Made by a program: the position numbers and the translations under genes
Origin: an uncultured delta proteobacterium
GTDB lineage: Bacteria; Desulfobacterota; Syntrophia; Syntrophales; UBA8958
Length of the DNA stretch: 59,298 nt
NCBI GenBank assembly: GCA_903885795.1
Contig: CAISJV010000026.1
Coordinates: 1 to 59,298 of the forward strand
Reading direction: 5' to 3'
Part shown: piece by piece, positions 33,290 through 42,286 of the stretch
How the letters are laid out: each line of letters opens with the position of its first letter
Position numbering within the stretch: the first letter of the stretch is position 1
Notes under the pieces: model-generated
Told to the model about the DNA's origin: nothing
Database searches by the model: none
Seen by the model: the letters and a program-made list of their open reading frames with translations, nothing else

Positions 33290-34012
33290 ATGGCTCATGA
33301 ACACAGTTTCGCAACCCCGGCTCCCGCCGGACTGGCCGCTTTGGCCGTAGCGTGTTTTGGTTTTGGCGCGGTATTTATGGGTAAGGTAGATTTATCAGGT
33401 TTTCCGCTTCTCGCCGCTTGGCTCATTGGCGGCTGCCTTGTCCAGTACACCACGGCTGTTATGGAATTGAAAGATCATAATATCACCGGTGGGAACGTCT
33501 TCTTGTTCTTCTCTGCTTTTTTCATGCTTGCGGCCGCTATCAGCGTCTTCGCAAAGTGGTATTCTATCAGTTTTATTTTCGCTCCGAAAGCTGCTAAAGA
33601 GGCTATGGATGCGGCCATGGCAGCGGCAGGGGTTACAGACGTCAAAATGCTGACCCCTGAACAGCTCACGGCAGCGAAGGCCGGTATCGGCAAGGCCGTT
33701 GGCGCTATGGTCGGCAAAATGGTCTATATCGAAGGTTGGATGTGGATGGCCGGGGCCGGCTTCCTGACCGCGGTAACACCTGCTTATGCCAAGAGTGGAT
33801 TGTTCACTCTCGTTGTTGCCGTTGACATCGTTCTTTGGATGATCGTGGGTTGTGATACGGGTTGGTTTGGCGATCCCAAGACAATGAAGCCCATCATCGG
33901 TTATATTCTGGTCTTTGTTGGTTGGTATGGTATTTACATGGCGGGGGCTGTATGCTGCAATACGGTCTACGGCAAAAAGGTTTTATGGACACCCCCACCG
34001 CTTATCAAATAA
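33290..34012 (+). CDS. Acetate/succinate channel, GPR1/FUN34/YaaH (SatP) family, copy 2
   Basis: This 240-aa protein differs from copy 1 at only about 14-15 positions, so the pair is roughly 94% identical; no gaps are needed. Changes cluster at the C-terminal end, for example GMDTG to GCDTG, KTWK to KTMK and SGFYG to VGWYG, and in helix 1. Third-position changes are frequent, so the duplication is not very recent, or the proteins are under strong purifying selection. The long loop between helices 3 and 4 is kept. It has its own leader, ribosome site (AAAAGGAG) and terminator. Confidence 0.92.
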   Translation: MAHEHSFATPAPAGLAALAVACFGFGAVFMGKVDLSGFPLLAAWLIGGCLVQYTTAVMELKDHNITGGNVFLFFSAFFMLAAAISVFAKWYSISFIFAPKAAKEAMDAAMAAAGVTDVKMLTPEQLTAAKAGIGKAVGAMVGKMVYIEGWMWMAGAGFLTAVTPAYAKSGLFTLVVAVDIVLWMIVGCDTGWFGDPKTMKPIIGYILVFVGWYGIYMAGAVCCNTVYGKKVLWTPPPLIK

Positions 34013-34040
34013 GTTATCGTTTCAACCACTTATTTCTAAA

Positions 34041-34072
34041 GGGCAGGTTCGCAAGAACCTGCCCTGTTTTTA
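34041..34072 (+). terminator. Rho-independent terminator after channel copy 2
   Basis: GGGCAGGTTC (34041-34050), GCAA loop, GAACCTGCCC (34055-34064), then TGTTTTTA. The stem is the same as after copy 1, which shows that the terminator was duplicated too. Confidence 0.93.
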
Positions 34073-34122
34073 ATTTTAACAAAGTTCTTGACTCCATTAT
34101 TATAGTCCTGCATGTGAATGTA

Positions 34123-34160
34123 TGATTCAATTATTGAACGATAATTCGATAATTGAATCA
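34123..34160. promoter_or_regulatory. Palindromic operator for the TetR regulator
   Basis: TGATTCAATTAT (34123-34134) and ATAATTGAATCA (34149-34160) are a perfect 12-base inverted repeat separated by 14 bases. It lies 10 bases before the regulator start, over the probable promoter, as expected for autorepression by a TetR dimer or pair of dimers. Confidence 0.75.
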
Positions 34161-34170
34161 CTGGTTCATT

Positions 34171-34791
34171 ATGGAAAAGGCAAAACGGAAAGAAAAAGAA
34201 TTCATTGCCCGCCGGCAGGAGATCCTGGATGAGGCGGAAATAATATTTGCGGCCAAGGGTTTTCATGCCACCACGATGGCGGAGATCGCCCAGGGGGCGG
34301 GATTTGCCATTGGAACGCTGTACCAGTTCTTCAAGGGCAAGGAAGATCTGTATGTCTCTATGGTTACAGAGAAATTACAGCTTATGTATCAGGAGATCCG
34401 TGGTGCTGTCCAGGCAAAGGAGGACACTTTGCAGAAAGTAGATGCCCTGGTGAGGACGTATTTTCTCTTTGTAGAAAATAATGCCGGCTTTTGTACCTTT
34501 TTTGTCCGATCAGACGGGGCGACTCTGCCGGATGTAAGTAATGCCCTTCGGGAAGAGATGATCGATGCTTATTTAGGGCAGATTCAATTCATCGCGGGAA
34601 TTATCAGCAAGGGAATTGAAGAGGGGATATTCCAGCCAGAAAAGGAAAGGGATTACGCCTTTGCACTTTCCGGAATCATCAGGGGCATCATCTTTGACTG
34701 GCTGGTGGGAGCACAAAAGGGATCCCTGACCGGTAAAACAGAACTGGTTACGGATATTTTCCTAAGAGGAGTATTGCAAGCTAAGAACTGA
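34171..34791 (+). CDS. TetR/AcrR-family transcriptional regulator
   Basis: This 206-aa repressor has an N-terminal HTH at about 18-58 with AEIIFAAKGFHATTMAEIAQ and AGFAIGTLYQFFKGKEDLY, the conserved TetR pattern. The C-terminal 140 residues are helical and form the ligand-binding and dimer domain. ATG 34171 is preferred over the upstream TTG 34153, which lies inside the palindromic operator. It heads an operon with tolC-like, adaptor, RND permease and PII-like genes, so it most likely represses this efflux system in the absence of ligand. The ligand is unknown. Confidence 0.9.
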   Translation: MEKAKRKEKEFIARRQEILDEAEIIFAAKGFHATTMAEIAQGAGFAIGTLYQFFKGKEDLYVSMVTEKLQLMYQEIRGAVQAKEDTLQKVDALVRTYFLFVENNAGFCTFFVRSDGATLPDVSNALREEMIDAYLGQIQFIAGIISKGIEEGIFQPEKERDYAFALSGIIRGIIFDWLVGAQKGSLTGKTELVTDIFLRGVLQAKN

Positions 34792-34822
34792 GAAACACAT
34801 ATTGATTAAAGGGGTTAAAGAA

Positions 34823-36196
34823 TTGAAGAATAAAAGTAAATGGTTGATCGCGCTGGCATGGGGCGTTCTGATCGCATTGACCTGCAACGCCAAGGCCGGG
34901 GCTGTGGAATACACCTGGGAGGATCTCTGTCGGATTGCTCTGGAGAATTCTGAGAAGATAAAAATCATGGAAGATAATGTTTCCATTGCCCGGACTGGAA
35001 AAGACAAGAAAATGTCAGCCCTCATTCCGAAACTGACCGCATTCGCCAGCTACACCGATTGGACGGAGAGTAAATATTCTCCAGCCAGTACATTTGCCCC
35101 CACCATCGTGGTGCCGGGCACTGTTATTCAACCTAACAGTGGCACTGCGTGGGGAGTGCGCCTTGACCAGTCCATTACTCTAAATGGAAAGGAGATTACC
35201 GACTTCTCAATTTCCAAAGATAACATCGAGCGACAGCAGAATGAAACCAACGCCCAGAAGGAAGAATATCTGATGACGGTATCAGCTGCTTTTTATGAGA
35301 TGTTGCGGGCCCAGAAGGTCTTGGAGATCGCCAATACCACCGTGGAGCGTCTGACTGCCTACCGGAAAGCTGCGGAAAAAAGGCTCAAGGTCGGGGAAGT
35401 TACCAAAACCGTGCTCTTGAGGGCGGACGGCGAACTTTCCGGCGCCCTGTCTGATCAGATCAGGGCCAAGAATGTCCTGGATCTGTCCCGGGCGGTCTTG
35501 GCAAGGATCGTTGGGATTACCGAGGATTTCACCCTTAAAGAAAAGTTTCTTGAAGATTCTCCCCTGCCGCCGCTGGATAGCTATGTGACTACGGGACTGG
35601 CTCAACGGGCGGAAATGAAGGGTGTTGAAATTGAAAAACAGATGACCAAGGATCAGATACGAGTGGCCAAAGGGGGCTATTGGCCCATCCTTTCCATTTC
35701 CGGTGTTTATGGTGGGATGGATCAAGACCCCGTCCCGAGCACTATCAACAGGGAGAGTGCTTATGGCCAGGTTGCGCTTAATTATCCGTTCTTTGAGGGC
35801 GGCTTGCGACGGGCGGAAGTAAAAGAGGCCATGATCAGAGACAGGCAAGCGGGGTTGAAGATGGAGGATATGAAAAAGACCATTCGTATCGAGGTTGAAA
35901 CAACCTATCTGGAGCTGAAGAATCAGCGGGGAATCATCAAGTCCCTGGAGGATCAACTACTCTTTGCACAGGATAATTACAGGGCCGTAACGCGGCAGTT
36001 CGAAATGGGCCTTGCCAACAGCATCGATGTCATGGATGCCAACAGCCTCCTGGTTTCAACGGAGCGGCAATTGACAACAGCTATCTATTCCCATCAGGTA
36101 TTCCAGTTCCGCATGAAGCGGGCAACGGGGGTACTACTCACGGAATTTGCCGGGAATGGGCAGGCGGCAAAAGCGCAGGCAGTTAAAGCGCCTTAG
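34823..36196 (+). CDS. TolC-family outer membrane efflux protein
   Basis: This 457-aa protein has a signal peptide (KSKWLIALAWGVLIAL, cleavage likely after AKA or AKAGA). Two OEP repeats are seen: the first begins YTWEDLCRIALENSEKI and the second is at about 240-440, with long coiled-coil helices (ALAQRAEMKGVEIEKQMTKD-like; LKNQRGIIKSLEDQLLFAQD). NSIDVMDANSLLVSTERQL near the end is typical of TolC. TTG 34823 with AAGGGG upstream is preferred; TTG 34802 is possible. It forms the outer membrane channel for the adaptor and RND pump downstream. Confidence 0.9.
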   Translation: MKNKSKWLIALAWGVLIALTCNAKAGAVEYTWEDLCRIALENSEKIKIMEDNVSIARTGKDKKMSALIPKLTAFASYTDWTESKYSPASTFAPTIVVPGTVIQPNSGTAWGVRLDQSITLNGKEITDFSISKDNIERQQNETNAQKEEYLMTVSAAFYEMLRAQKVLEIANTTVERLTAYRKAAEKRLKVGEVTKTVLLRADGELSGALSDQIRAKNVLDLSRAVLARIVGITEDFTLKEKFLEDSPLPPLDSYVTTGLAQRAEMKGVEIEKQMTKDQIRVAKGGYWPILSISGVYGGMDQDPVPSTINRESAYGQVALNYPFFEGGLRRAEVKEAMIRDRQAGLKMEDMKKTIRIEVETTYLELKNQRGIIKSLEDQLLFAQDNYRAVTRQFEMGLANSIDVMDANSLLVSTERQLTTAIYSHQVFQFRMKRATGVLLTEFAGNGQAAKAQAVKAP

Positions 36197-36231
36197 CTAT
36201 GATAAATTGGGGGAGAGGAAAGGAGATATTC

Positions 36232-37335
36232 ATGGTTGGTCATAGAGGGTCAAGGTGTCTTAGAAGATATACCGGCCTGATGGTCGTTTTCATACTTAGC
36301 TTTCTGATAGTCTTTACGGGTTGCGGAAAAAAGGAAGATAAAGGGGTTAAGGAAAGGATTTTTAATGTCCGGGCTATAACTGTTGAAAAACGCGCCCTCC
36401 GTCCCTTCGTGGAGGCAGTAGGAACCTTGAAGGCCAATGAAGAAGTAGTTGTCAGTTCAGAAATCGACGGTATACTCAAGAGGATAACTGTGACCGAAGG
36501 ATCGAAGGTTTCCAGGGGTATGCTGATTGCCGAGGTGAATGAAACGGACTATCGCCTGGAAGTCAAGCGGGCGGAAGCGGCGCTTCGTCAGACGGATGCT
36601 TCCATGGCCAACGCCAAGGTTGAGTTTGAGCGTAAGGACGCCCTCTATAAAGAGCAACTGGTGACACGGCAGCAATTTGACGATATAACGGCGCGCCTGG
36701 CTTTGGCTGATGGTGATGTGGAACGGGCCAAGGCAGCCTTGGACCTCGCCAGAGAGAAACTCTCCAAGACGAAAATTTATGCACCCCTGGCAGGTTCGGT
36801 AAAAGAAAAGCGAACTACGGCGGGGGATTACGTGAGAAACGGGACACCCCTTGTATACCTGATTCAGACCGATCCCATAAAACTAATCTTTTCTGTTATC
36901 GAGCGTGATGTTGGCAAGATCAAGACCGGCCAGGATATGCAATTCCGGGTGGATTCTTTTCCCGATCAGGAGTTTCGTGGGGTTCTGAAAAATATCTATC
37001 CCCATCTGGAAGAAAAGACCCGCAGCCTTCAGGTGGAGGCAATTGTCGCCAATTCTCAACAGCTTCTTAAGCCTGGTCTTTTTGCCCGGGTCATCCTTTT
37101 TACCGGTCCGGCGCGAGATGTTGTTGTGGTTCCCATCACCTCTCTTTTGTATGAGGGTACAAGCGTTAAAGCTTTCGTTGTAGAAAATGGTCAGGCCAAA
37201 GAAAAACAGGTTAAAACAGGACAGAAATACGGGGAATTCATGGAGATTATGGAAGGCTTGCAGGGGGGAGAACAATTGATAACCGTAGGCCAGAACAATC
37301 TTTCCCAGGGGGTCAAGGTCAATGTGGCTCGCTGA
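36232..37335 (+). CDS. RND efflux periplasmic adaptor (MFP) lipoprotein
   Basis: This 367-aa adaptor links the RND pump to the TolC channel. ATG 36232 has a good AAAGGAG site, better than the upstream ATG 36199. A lipobox (IVFTGC) gives inner membrane anchoring. A barrel-sandwich/lipoyl half occurs at about 60-95 (VVSSEIDGILKRITVTEGS), followed by a coiled-coil hairpin (AEAALRQTDASMANAKVEFE) and the second lipoyl half ATKIYAPLAGSV-like (KTKIYAPLAGSVKEKRT). The beta-barrel and membrane-proximal domains follow (IKLIFSVIERD, GLFARVIL). It overlaps the permease gene by 14 bases. Confidence 0.92.
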   Translation: MVGHRGSRCLRRYTGLMVVFILSFLIVFTGCGKKEDKGVKERIFNVRAITVEKRALRPFVEAVGTLKANEEVVVSSEIDGILKRITVTEGSKVSRGMLIAEVNETDYRLEVKRAEAALRQTDASMANAKVEFERKDALYKEQLVTRQQFDDITARLALADGDVERAKAALDLAREKLSKTKIYAPLAGSVKEKRTTAGDYVRNGTPLVYLIQTDPIKLIFSVIERDVGKIKTGQDMQFRVDSFPDQEFRGVLKNIYPHLEEKTRSLQVEAIVANSQQLLKPGLFARVILFTGPARDVVVVPITSLLYEGTSVKAFVVENGQAKEKQVKTGQKYGEFMEIMEGLQGGEQLITVGQNNLSQGVKVNVAR

Positions 37336-40300
37336 CACCTCTATTAAAAGGCCTGTATTAGCGACGATGTTTATCATGGCCCTGGTGATTCTCGGATTGG
37401 TAAGCTATCCGGAGATCGGGGTTGATCTCTTCCCGAAGATCGAGTTTCCCATAGTCAATATCAACACCCGTCTCAAAGGTGCGTCTCCGGAGATCATGGA
37501 CATCGACGTCACCGACAAGATCGAGGAGTCTGTCAATACCATCAATGGTGTTAAAACCATTTCATCCACTAGCGCCGAAGGCATCTCCACGGTGACTGTC
37601 GAATTTGTTCTGGAAAGGAATATCGATCTGGCCGTACAGGACGTCAGGGAGAAGATCTCTCTGATTCGATCCAAATTGCCCACAGATGTCCTGGAGCCCA
37701 TCATACAAAAGGTGGATCCTGATGCCAATCCTGTCTTCTATATGACCTTGACGGGACAGAAATCGGTCCGTGATCTTTCGACTTATGCCGATGAGGTATT
37801 GAAAGATCAGCTGCAACGGATAAATGGTGTTGGCGCCCTGCGTTTCATCGGCCTCCAGTTGCGCCAGGTGAGGATCTGGCTCGACGCTGAAAAACTCCGG
37901 GCTTTTCAGGTCGCTCCGAGCGATGTCATGACGGCCTTGGCCAAGGAAAACATTGAAATACCCGGGGGACGCATCGAGGCGGCGACCAAGGAATACAGCG
38001 TCAAGGTCAAGGGAGAGTTTCCTTCCGTCCGGGAATTCAATGATCTAATTGTGTCCTGGTACCAAGGCGCTCCGGTAAGGATCAGGGACATCGGCAGGGC
38101 TGATGACGGCATGGAGGATAGACGCACCATTGTCCGCTTCAATGGGACTCCTGCGGTTACCATCGGCATTCAGAAGCAGTCGGGAACCAACACGGTAGAG
38201 GTTGTAAACCGGGTGAAAAGTGAAATCGAAAAAATTCGCAAAACTCTGCCCCCGGGAATGGTTATTCATGCAGCCTTTGATCAGTCTACCTTTATCAACC
38301 GTTCTATTAAAGAGGTTCAGAACCATCTGATCATCGGCGGTATCCTGGCAGTATTGGCCGTTTTTCTTTTCCTGCGCAATTTCCGGACAACCCTGATTAG
38401 CGCCTTGGCGTTACCCATATCCGTCATTGCCACTTTTACCCTGATCAGGGCCTTTGATTTCACCTTCAACAATATGACCATGCTGGCCCTTTCCCTTTCC
38501 GTGGGTATACTTATCGACGACGCCATTATTGTCCTTGAGAACATTTACCGCCACATCGAGGATGGGATGGAGCCACGGGAGGCGGCCAGTTTTGCGACCT
38601 CCGAAATCGGCATGGCCGTTATGGCTACAACTTTGGCTATCGTTGCCATATTTTTGCCCGTCGCCTTTATGAAAGGAATCATTGGCAGATTTTTCATGTC
38701 CTTTGCCTTAACCGTCGTCTTCTCGGTACTAGTTTCTCTCCTCGTGTCCTTTACTTTGACACCCATGCTGGCATCAATGATGCTTAAGATGCATAAAAAA
38801 AATCACGAACCCCCCTCGGGTGCAGGCGGCAGAATCAGGAAGTATCTCAATAGGATTGGTGACAACCTGGAAAAATATTATAAAATAACTGAGAACTGGT
38901 ATCGGGAAGTGCTGGTTTTTGGACTAGGTTATCGAAAAAGCGTCCTTATTGGGGCATTGGTGATTTTCATCATGAGCATGTACATGACGAAATTCATGGG
39001 AAAGGAATTTGTCCCCCCGGAAGATCAAAGCAATTTCCTCGTCCGTCTTGAGGCGCCGATTGATTATTCCGTGGAGCAGACCGACCAGCTTTTCAGGCAG
39101 GCCGAGGAAATTGTCAGAAAGACGCCGGAAGTCAGGACTCTCATGTTTGCGCTGGGGTTAGGTCCCGGCGGGGCAGGGCAGGCTAACAAAGGGATCATGA
39201 TGGCGGGCATGTTGAAAAAGAATGAAAGAAAACGAAGCCAGGAAGAGGTCAAGGCTGAGATCAGACGCAAGATCAATCAGATCCCTGGCATCAAGGGGAC
39301 AGCGGAGGATATTTCCCTGATCGGTGGCGGGCTCAGGAATGTTCCTATCCAGTACGTCGTCCGGGGAACGGACCTTGGCTATCTGACTGCTTACATGAAG
39401 CAGATCGTCTCACAATTTGTGAAGCTCCCCGGGATTGTCGATGTGGATACCTCTCTGGAAGCGGGAAAACCGGAATTGCAAGTGCTAATTGATCGTGACA
39501 AGGCGGCGGACATGGGGGTCAGTGTCGCCAGTATCGCCGAAGCAGTCAATGTGCTGATCAGTGGCGAGGTGGATATTACCAAATATAAGGATGAAGCCAA
39601 GGGACGGCGGTATGATGTACGAGTTCGGCTTATTCCCGAAGACAGGGTCAGCCCTGCGGATATCGGTCGCATCTATGTACGGGCAAAAGACGGTCGGCTG
39701 GTCGAACTGGCTAATGTAGTAAGAATTCAGGAAGGAGGAGCGCCCAGCACCATTTACCGGGTGGATAGACAGCGGGCAATGATCATGTATGCCGGTCTGG
39801 AAAAGAAACCCCTCGGACAGGCCATGGATGAACTGAGCGCTATTGCGGCAAAGATCCTGCCCCTGGACTACACGGCTGTATATAAGGGCTCCGCCGAGAC
39901 GATGAAAGAGTCTTTCGGCTATCTGCTTTTTGCTTTGTTTCTGGGGATAGTGATGGCTTACATGGTCCTGGCCGCCCAGTTCGAGAGTTTTCTGCAACCC
40001 GTTATTGTTCTCCTTGCCATGCCCCTATCTTTCATCGGCGCCTTTGGAGCACTGGTAATAACGGGTAAAACAATCAGCATATTCAGCATGATCGGTTTGA
40101 TTCTCCTGATGGGACTTGTGAAGAAGAATGCCATTTTGCTGGTAGATTACACCAACACCCTACGGGAAAGAGGGTTATCCCGCCGGGATGCAATTTTGGA
40201 GGCTGGACCGGTTCGGTTGCGGCCGATTCTGATGACGACTTTTGCCATGGTTTTTGGTATGCTTCCTGTGGCCATGGGCTTGGGGGAAGGAGCAGAAACA

Positions 40301-40438
40301 AGATCCCCCATGGGGGTGGCCGTGATCGGCGGTTTGTTGACTTCCCTGTTCCTCACCCTCATTGTTGTCCCGGCGGCCTACGATCTCTTTGAAGACTGGC
40401 ATGAAAAGATCAAGATATGGAGGAGGAAGGGATCATGA
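37322..40438 (+). CDS. RND-family efflux permease (AcrB/MexB-like)
   Basis: This 1038-aa inner-membrane pump has the usual 12 membrane helices and two large periplasmic loops. It begins ADTSIKRPVLATMFIMALVI. The proton-relay Asp pair lies in SVGILIDDAIIVLENI (helix 4, near 390-405). The Walker-like GAETRSPMGVAVIGGL near the end and the helix-10 KKNAILLVDYTN with its Lys are also conserved. The protein is the size of hydrophobe/amphiphile (HAE1) pumps that export drugs, dyes or bile-like compounds. It is likely powered by proton motive force; the substrate is unknown. Confidence 0.95.
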   Translation: MWLADTSIKRPVLATMFIMALVILGLVSYPEIGVDLFPKIEFPIVNINTRLKGASPEIMDIDVTDKIEESVNTINGVKTISSTSAEGISTVTVEFVLERNIDLAVQDVREKISLIRSKLPTDVLEPIIQKVDPDANPVFYMTLTGQKSVRDLSTYADEVLKDQLQRINGVGALRFIGLQLRQVRIWLDAEKLRAFQVAPSDVMTALAKENIEIPGGRIEAATKEYSVKVKGEFPSVREFNDLIVSWYQGAPVRIRDIGRADDGMEDRRTIVRFNGTPAVTIGIQKQSGTNTVEVVNRVKSEIEKIRKTLPPGMVIHAAFDQSTFINRSIKEVQNHLIIGGILAVLAVFLFLRNFRTTLISALALPISVIATFTLIRAFDFTFNNMTMLALSLSVGILIDDAIIVLENIYRHIEDGMEPREAASFATSEIGMAVMATTLAIVAIFLPVAFMKGIIGRFFMSFALTVVFSVLVSLLVSFTLTPMLASMMLKMHKKNHEPPSGAGGRIRKYLNRIGDNLEKYYKITENWYREVLVFGLGYRKSVLIGALVIFIMSMYMTKFMGKEFVPPEDQSNFLVRLEAPIDYSVEQTDQLFRQAEEIVRKTPEVRTLMFALGLGPGGAGQANKGIMMAGMLKKNERKRSQEEVKAEIRRKINQIPGIKGTAEDISLIGGGLRNVPIQYVVRGTDLGYLTAYMKQIVSQFVKLPGIVDVDTSLEAGKPELQVLIDRDKAADMGVSVASIAEAVNVLISGEVDITKYKDEAKGRRYDVRVRLIPEDRVSPADIGRIYVRAKDGRLVELANVVRIQEGGAPSTIYRVDRQRAMIMYAGLEKKPLGQAMDELSAIAAKILPLDYTAVYKGSAETMKESFGYLLFALFLGIVMAYMVLAAQFESFLQPVIVLLAMPLSFIGAFGALVITGKTISIFSMIGLILLMGLVKKNAILLVDYTNTLRERGLSRRDAILEAGPVRLRPILMTTFAMVFGMLPVAMGLGEGAETRSPMGVAVIGGLLTSLFLTLIVVPAAYDLFEDWHEKIKIWRRKGS

Positions 40439-40725
40439 AGATGTTTTTTATCGTCTATTCCCGGGCTGCCGATTATGACGTAATCTCAAAACTAAAAAGC
40501 GCCGGCATCAAAGGATACACCAAGATGAAAGACGCAAGCGGTGAAGGAACGGAGACGGAACCGAAACTGGGGACCCATTGTTGGCCGGGGGAAAACAATG
40601 TTCTGTATATCGCCGTCCAGGATGAAGAAGTTCCGAGCGTTTGCGAAGTGATCAGGGAACTTAGAAAATCCCATCCCCGGGCGGGGGTGAAAGGATTCAT
40701 TCTCCCCATGGTGGAAATTATATAG
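40435..40725 (+). CDS. PII-like transporter-associated protein (PG0541 type)
   Basis: This 96-aa cytoplasmic protein starts at ATG 40435, four bases before the permease stop and behind GGAGGAAGGG, so it is translationally coupled. The sequence MKMFFIVYSRAADYDVISKL and LRKSHPRAGVKGFILPMVEI has the alternating beta-alpha-beta pattern of PII-like trimers. The middle region (KDASGEGTETEPKLGTHCWP) is a T-loop-like stretch. Such proteins recur after RND permeases in Bacteroidetes and deltaproteobacteria and may sense a ligand or regulate the pump. No nucleotide-binding residue can be fixed. Confidence 0.75.
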   Translation: MKMFFIVYSRAADYDVISKLKSAGIKGYTKMKDASGEGTETEPKLGTHCWPGENNVLYIAVQDEEVPSVCEVIRELRKSHPRAGVKGFILPMVEII

Positions 40726-40732
40726 TGAAAAA

Positions 40733-42253
40733 ATGACTTTTTCTGATGCCGATATTAAGCAGATCCATAGCGAAGGTCTATCCATGGAGCTCGTTACGGA
40801 ACAGATTGCCCTGTTTGTTAGGGGCGTTTCTCATATTAAATTGGATCGGCATTGTACCGTCAACGATGGCATAGAAATAATCCCCCCTGAAGATGAAGGA
40901 AATCTTATTGCCCGCTATGATCAGGCGGCGGCAGCAGGGCGTTGCCTGAAATTCGTTCCCGCCTCAGGCGCAGCCAGCCGGATGTTCAAGGAATGGTTTC
41001 GGGCTCTCGATCAGCCCTGGAAAGAATCCGAGTCCTCAGCCGTCTCTTTTGCCGAACAGCTCCATTGTTACCCTTTCTACGATGATTTGCGTCAGGTTAT
41101 GTTCATTTCCGGGGAAAATATTGATGGTATGATGGAAGAGAAGAGATATAGCGACATTCTAGCCTATATCCTAACCTCACAGGGTCTTAAGTACGGTAAG
41201 TTGCCGAAAGCGCTCCTCAAGTTCCACAAATATCCGGGTGGTAACAGGACGTCGCTTGAGGAGCATCTTGTGGAAGCGGCCCTCTATGTCACCGACGCCC
41301 GGGGCGTCAGTAGACTCCATATTACAGTTTCCCCGGAGCATCGGCATCCAGTGGAAACATTTCTTGATAGGGTCCTGCCAGTGTATGAAAGACTCTTCAG
41401 CGTTACTTACCAGATCGGCGTCTCCTGCCAGGAGACTGCAACTGACACCATTGCCGTGGACATGGAAAACAGGCCGTTCCGTTCCGACGACGGCCAACTC
41501 TGCTTTCGTCCCGGGGGCCATGGCGCTTTGCTGAAGAATTTAAACGATATTGACGGCGATATCATTTTCCTCAAGAACATTGACAATGTCTCCCCTGATC
41601 GAATTAAAGCGGTAACGGTTCGCTACAAAAAAGCGCTGGGTGGATTGCTGCTGAAGCTCCAGGAAGAAACCTTCCGTTATATCGAATGCCTGGCGGGGGA
41701 TAGAATCGGTTCGGAAGAAATGACGGCCATTGACGATTTTTGTCGGGACAAGCTCCACATTGTCTTTCCAATAGATTATCGACAATGGCCAGTGGAAAAA
41801 AAGAAGAAGATCTGGAGAGAGAAACTCGATCGACCCATTCGGGTATGTGGGGTAGTTCGCAATGAAGGCGAACCGGGGGGAGGTCCTTATTGGGTACAGG
41901 AGGCAGACGGCGCCCAATCGCTTCAAATCGTAGAGGAAATGCAGATAGATCCGCGATCCGCCGACCAACAGGCCCTCTGGAAGGGAGCGACCCATTTCAA
42001 TCCCGTCGATCTTGTATGTGGCGTAAGGGACTACAAGGGCAGAAAATTTGCTCTGCAGCAATTTGTTGATTCCGGGACTGTCTCCATGTCAATAAAAGCC
42101 GAGAAAGGACGTGATCTTAAAGCCCTCGAACTTCCCGGCTTGTGGAATGGCTCAATGGCGAAATGGAATACCATTTTTGTCGAGACTCCCATAGAAACGT
42201 TCAATCCGGTTAAAACGGTTGAAGATTTGCTTCGGCCGCAGCATCTTTCCTGA
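40733..42253 (+). CDS. DUF4301 protein
   Basis: This 506-aa cytoplasmic protein matches the DUF4301 family: a start SDADIKQIHSEGLSMELVTE, a glycine/alanine-rich KFVPASGAASRMFKEW (about 77-92), KALLKFHKYPGGNRTSLEEH (about 159-178) and a later FRPGGHGALLKNLNDID (about 261-277). The PASGAASRM and RPGGHGALL segments recall nucleotidyltransferase loops of the UTP-glucose-1-phosphate type, so it may use a sugar phosphate or nucleotide. No function is established to my knowledge. It lies seven bases after the PII-like gene but is probably not part of the efflux system. Confidence 0.85.
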   Translation: MTFSDADIKQIHSEGLSMELVTEQIALFVRGVSHIKLDRHCTVNDGIEIIPPEDEGNLIARYDQAAAAGRCLKFVPASGAASRMFKEWFRALDQPWKESESSAVSFAEQLHCYPFYDDLRQVMFISGENIDGMMEEKRYSDILAYILTSQGLKYGKLPKALLKFHKYPGGNRTSLEEHLVEAALYVTDARGVSRLHITVSPEHRHPVETFLDRVLPVYERLFSVTYQIGVSCQETATDTIAVDMENRPFRSDDGQLCFRPGGHGALLKNLNDIDGDIIFLKNIDNVSPDRIKAVTVRYKKALGGLLLKLQEETFRYIECLAGDRIGSEEMTAIDDFCRDKLHIVFPIDYRQWPVEKKKKIWREKLDRPIRVCGVVRNEGEPGGGPYWVQEADGAQSLQIVEEMQIDPRSADQQALWKGATHFNPVDLVCGVRDYKGRKFALQQFVDSGTVSMSIKAEKGRDLKALELPGLWNGSMAKWNTIFVETPIETFNPVKTVEDLLRPQHLS

Positions 42254-42286
42254 TGGTTTCGCAAAAGTCCCTTTTGCATCCAGCTG

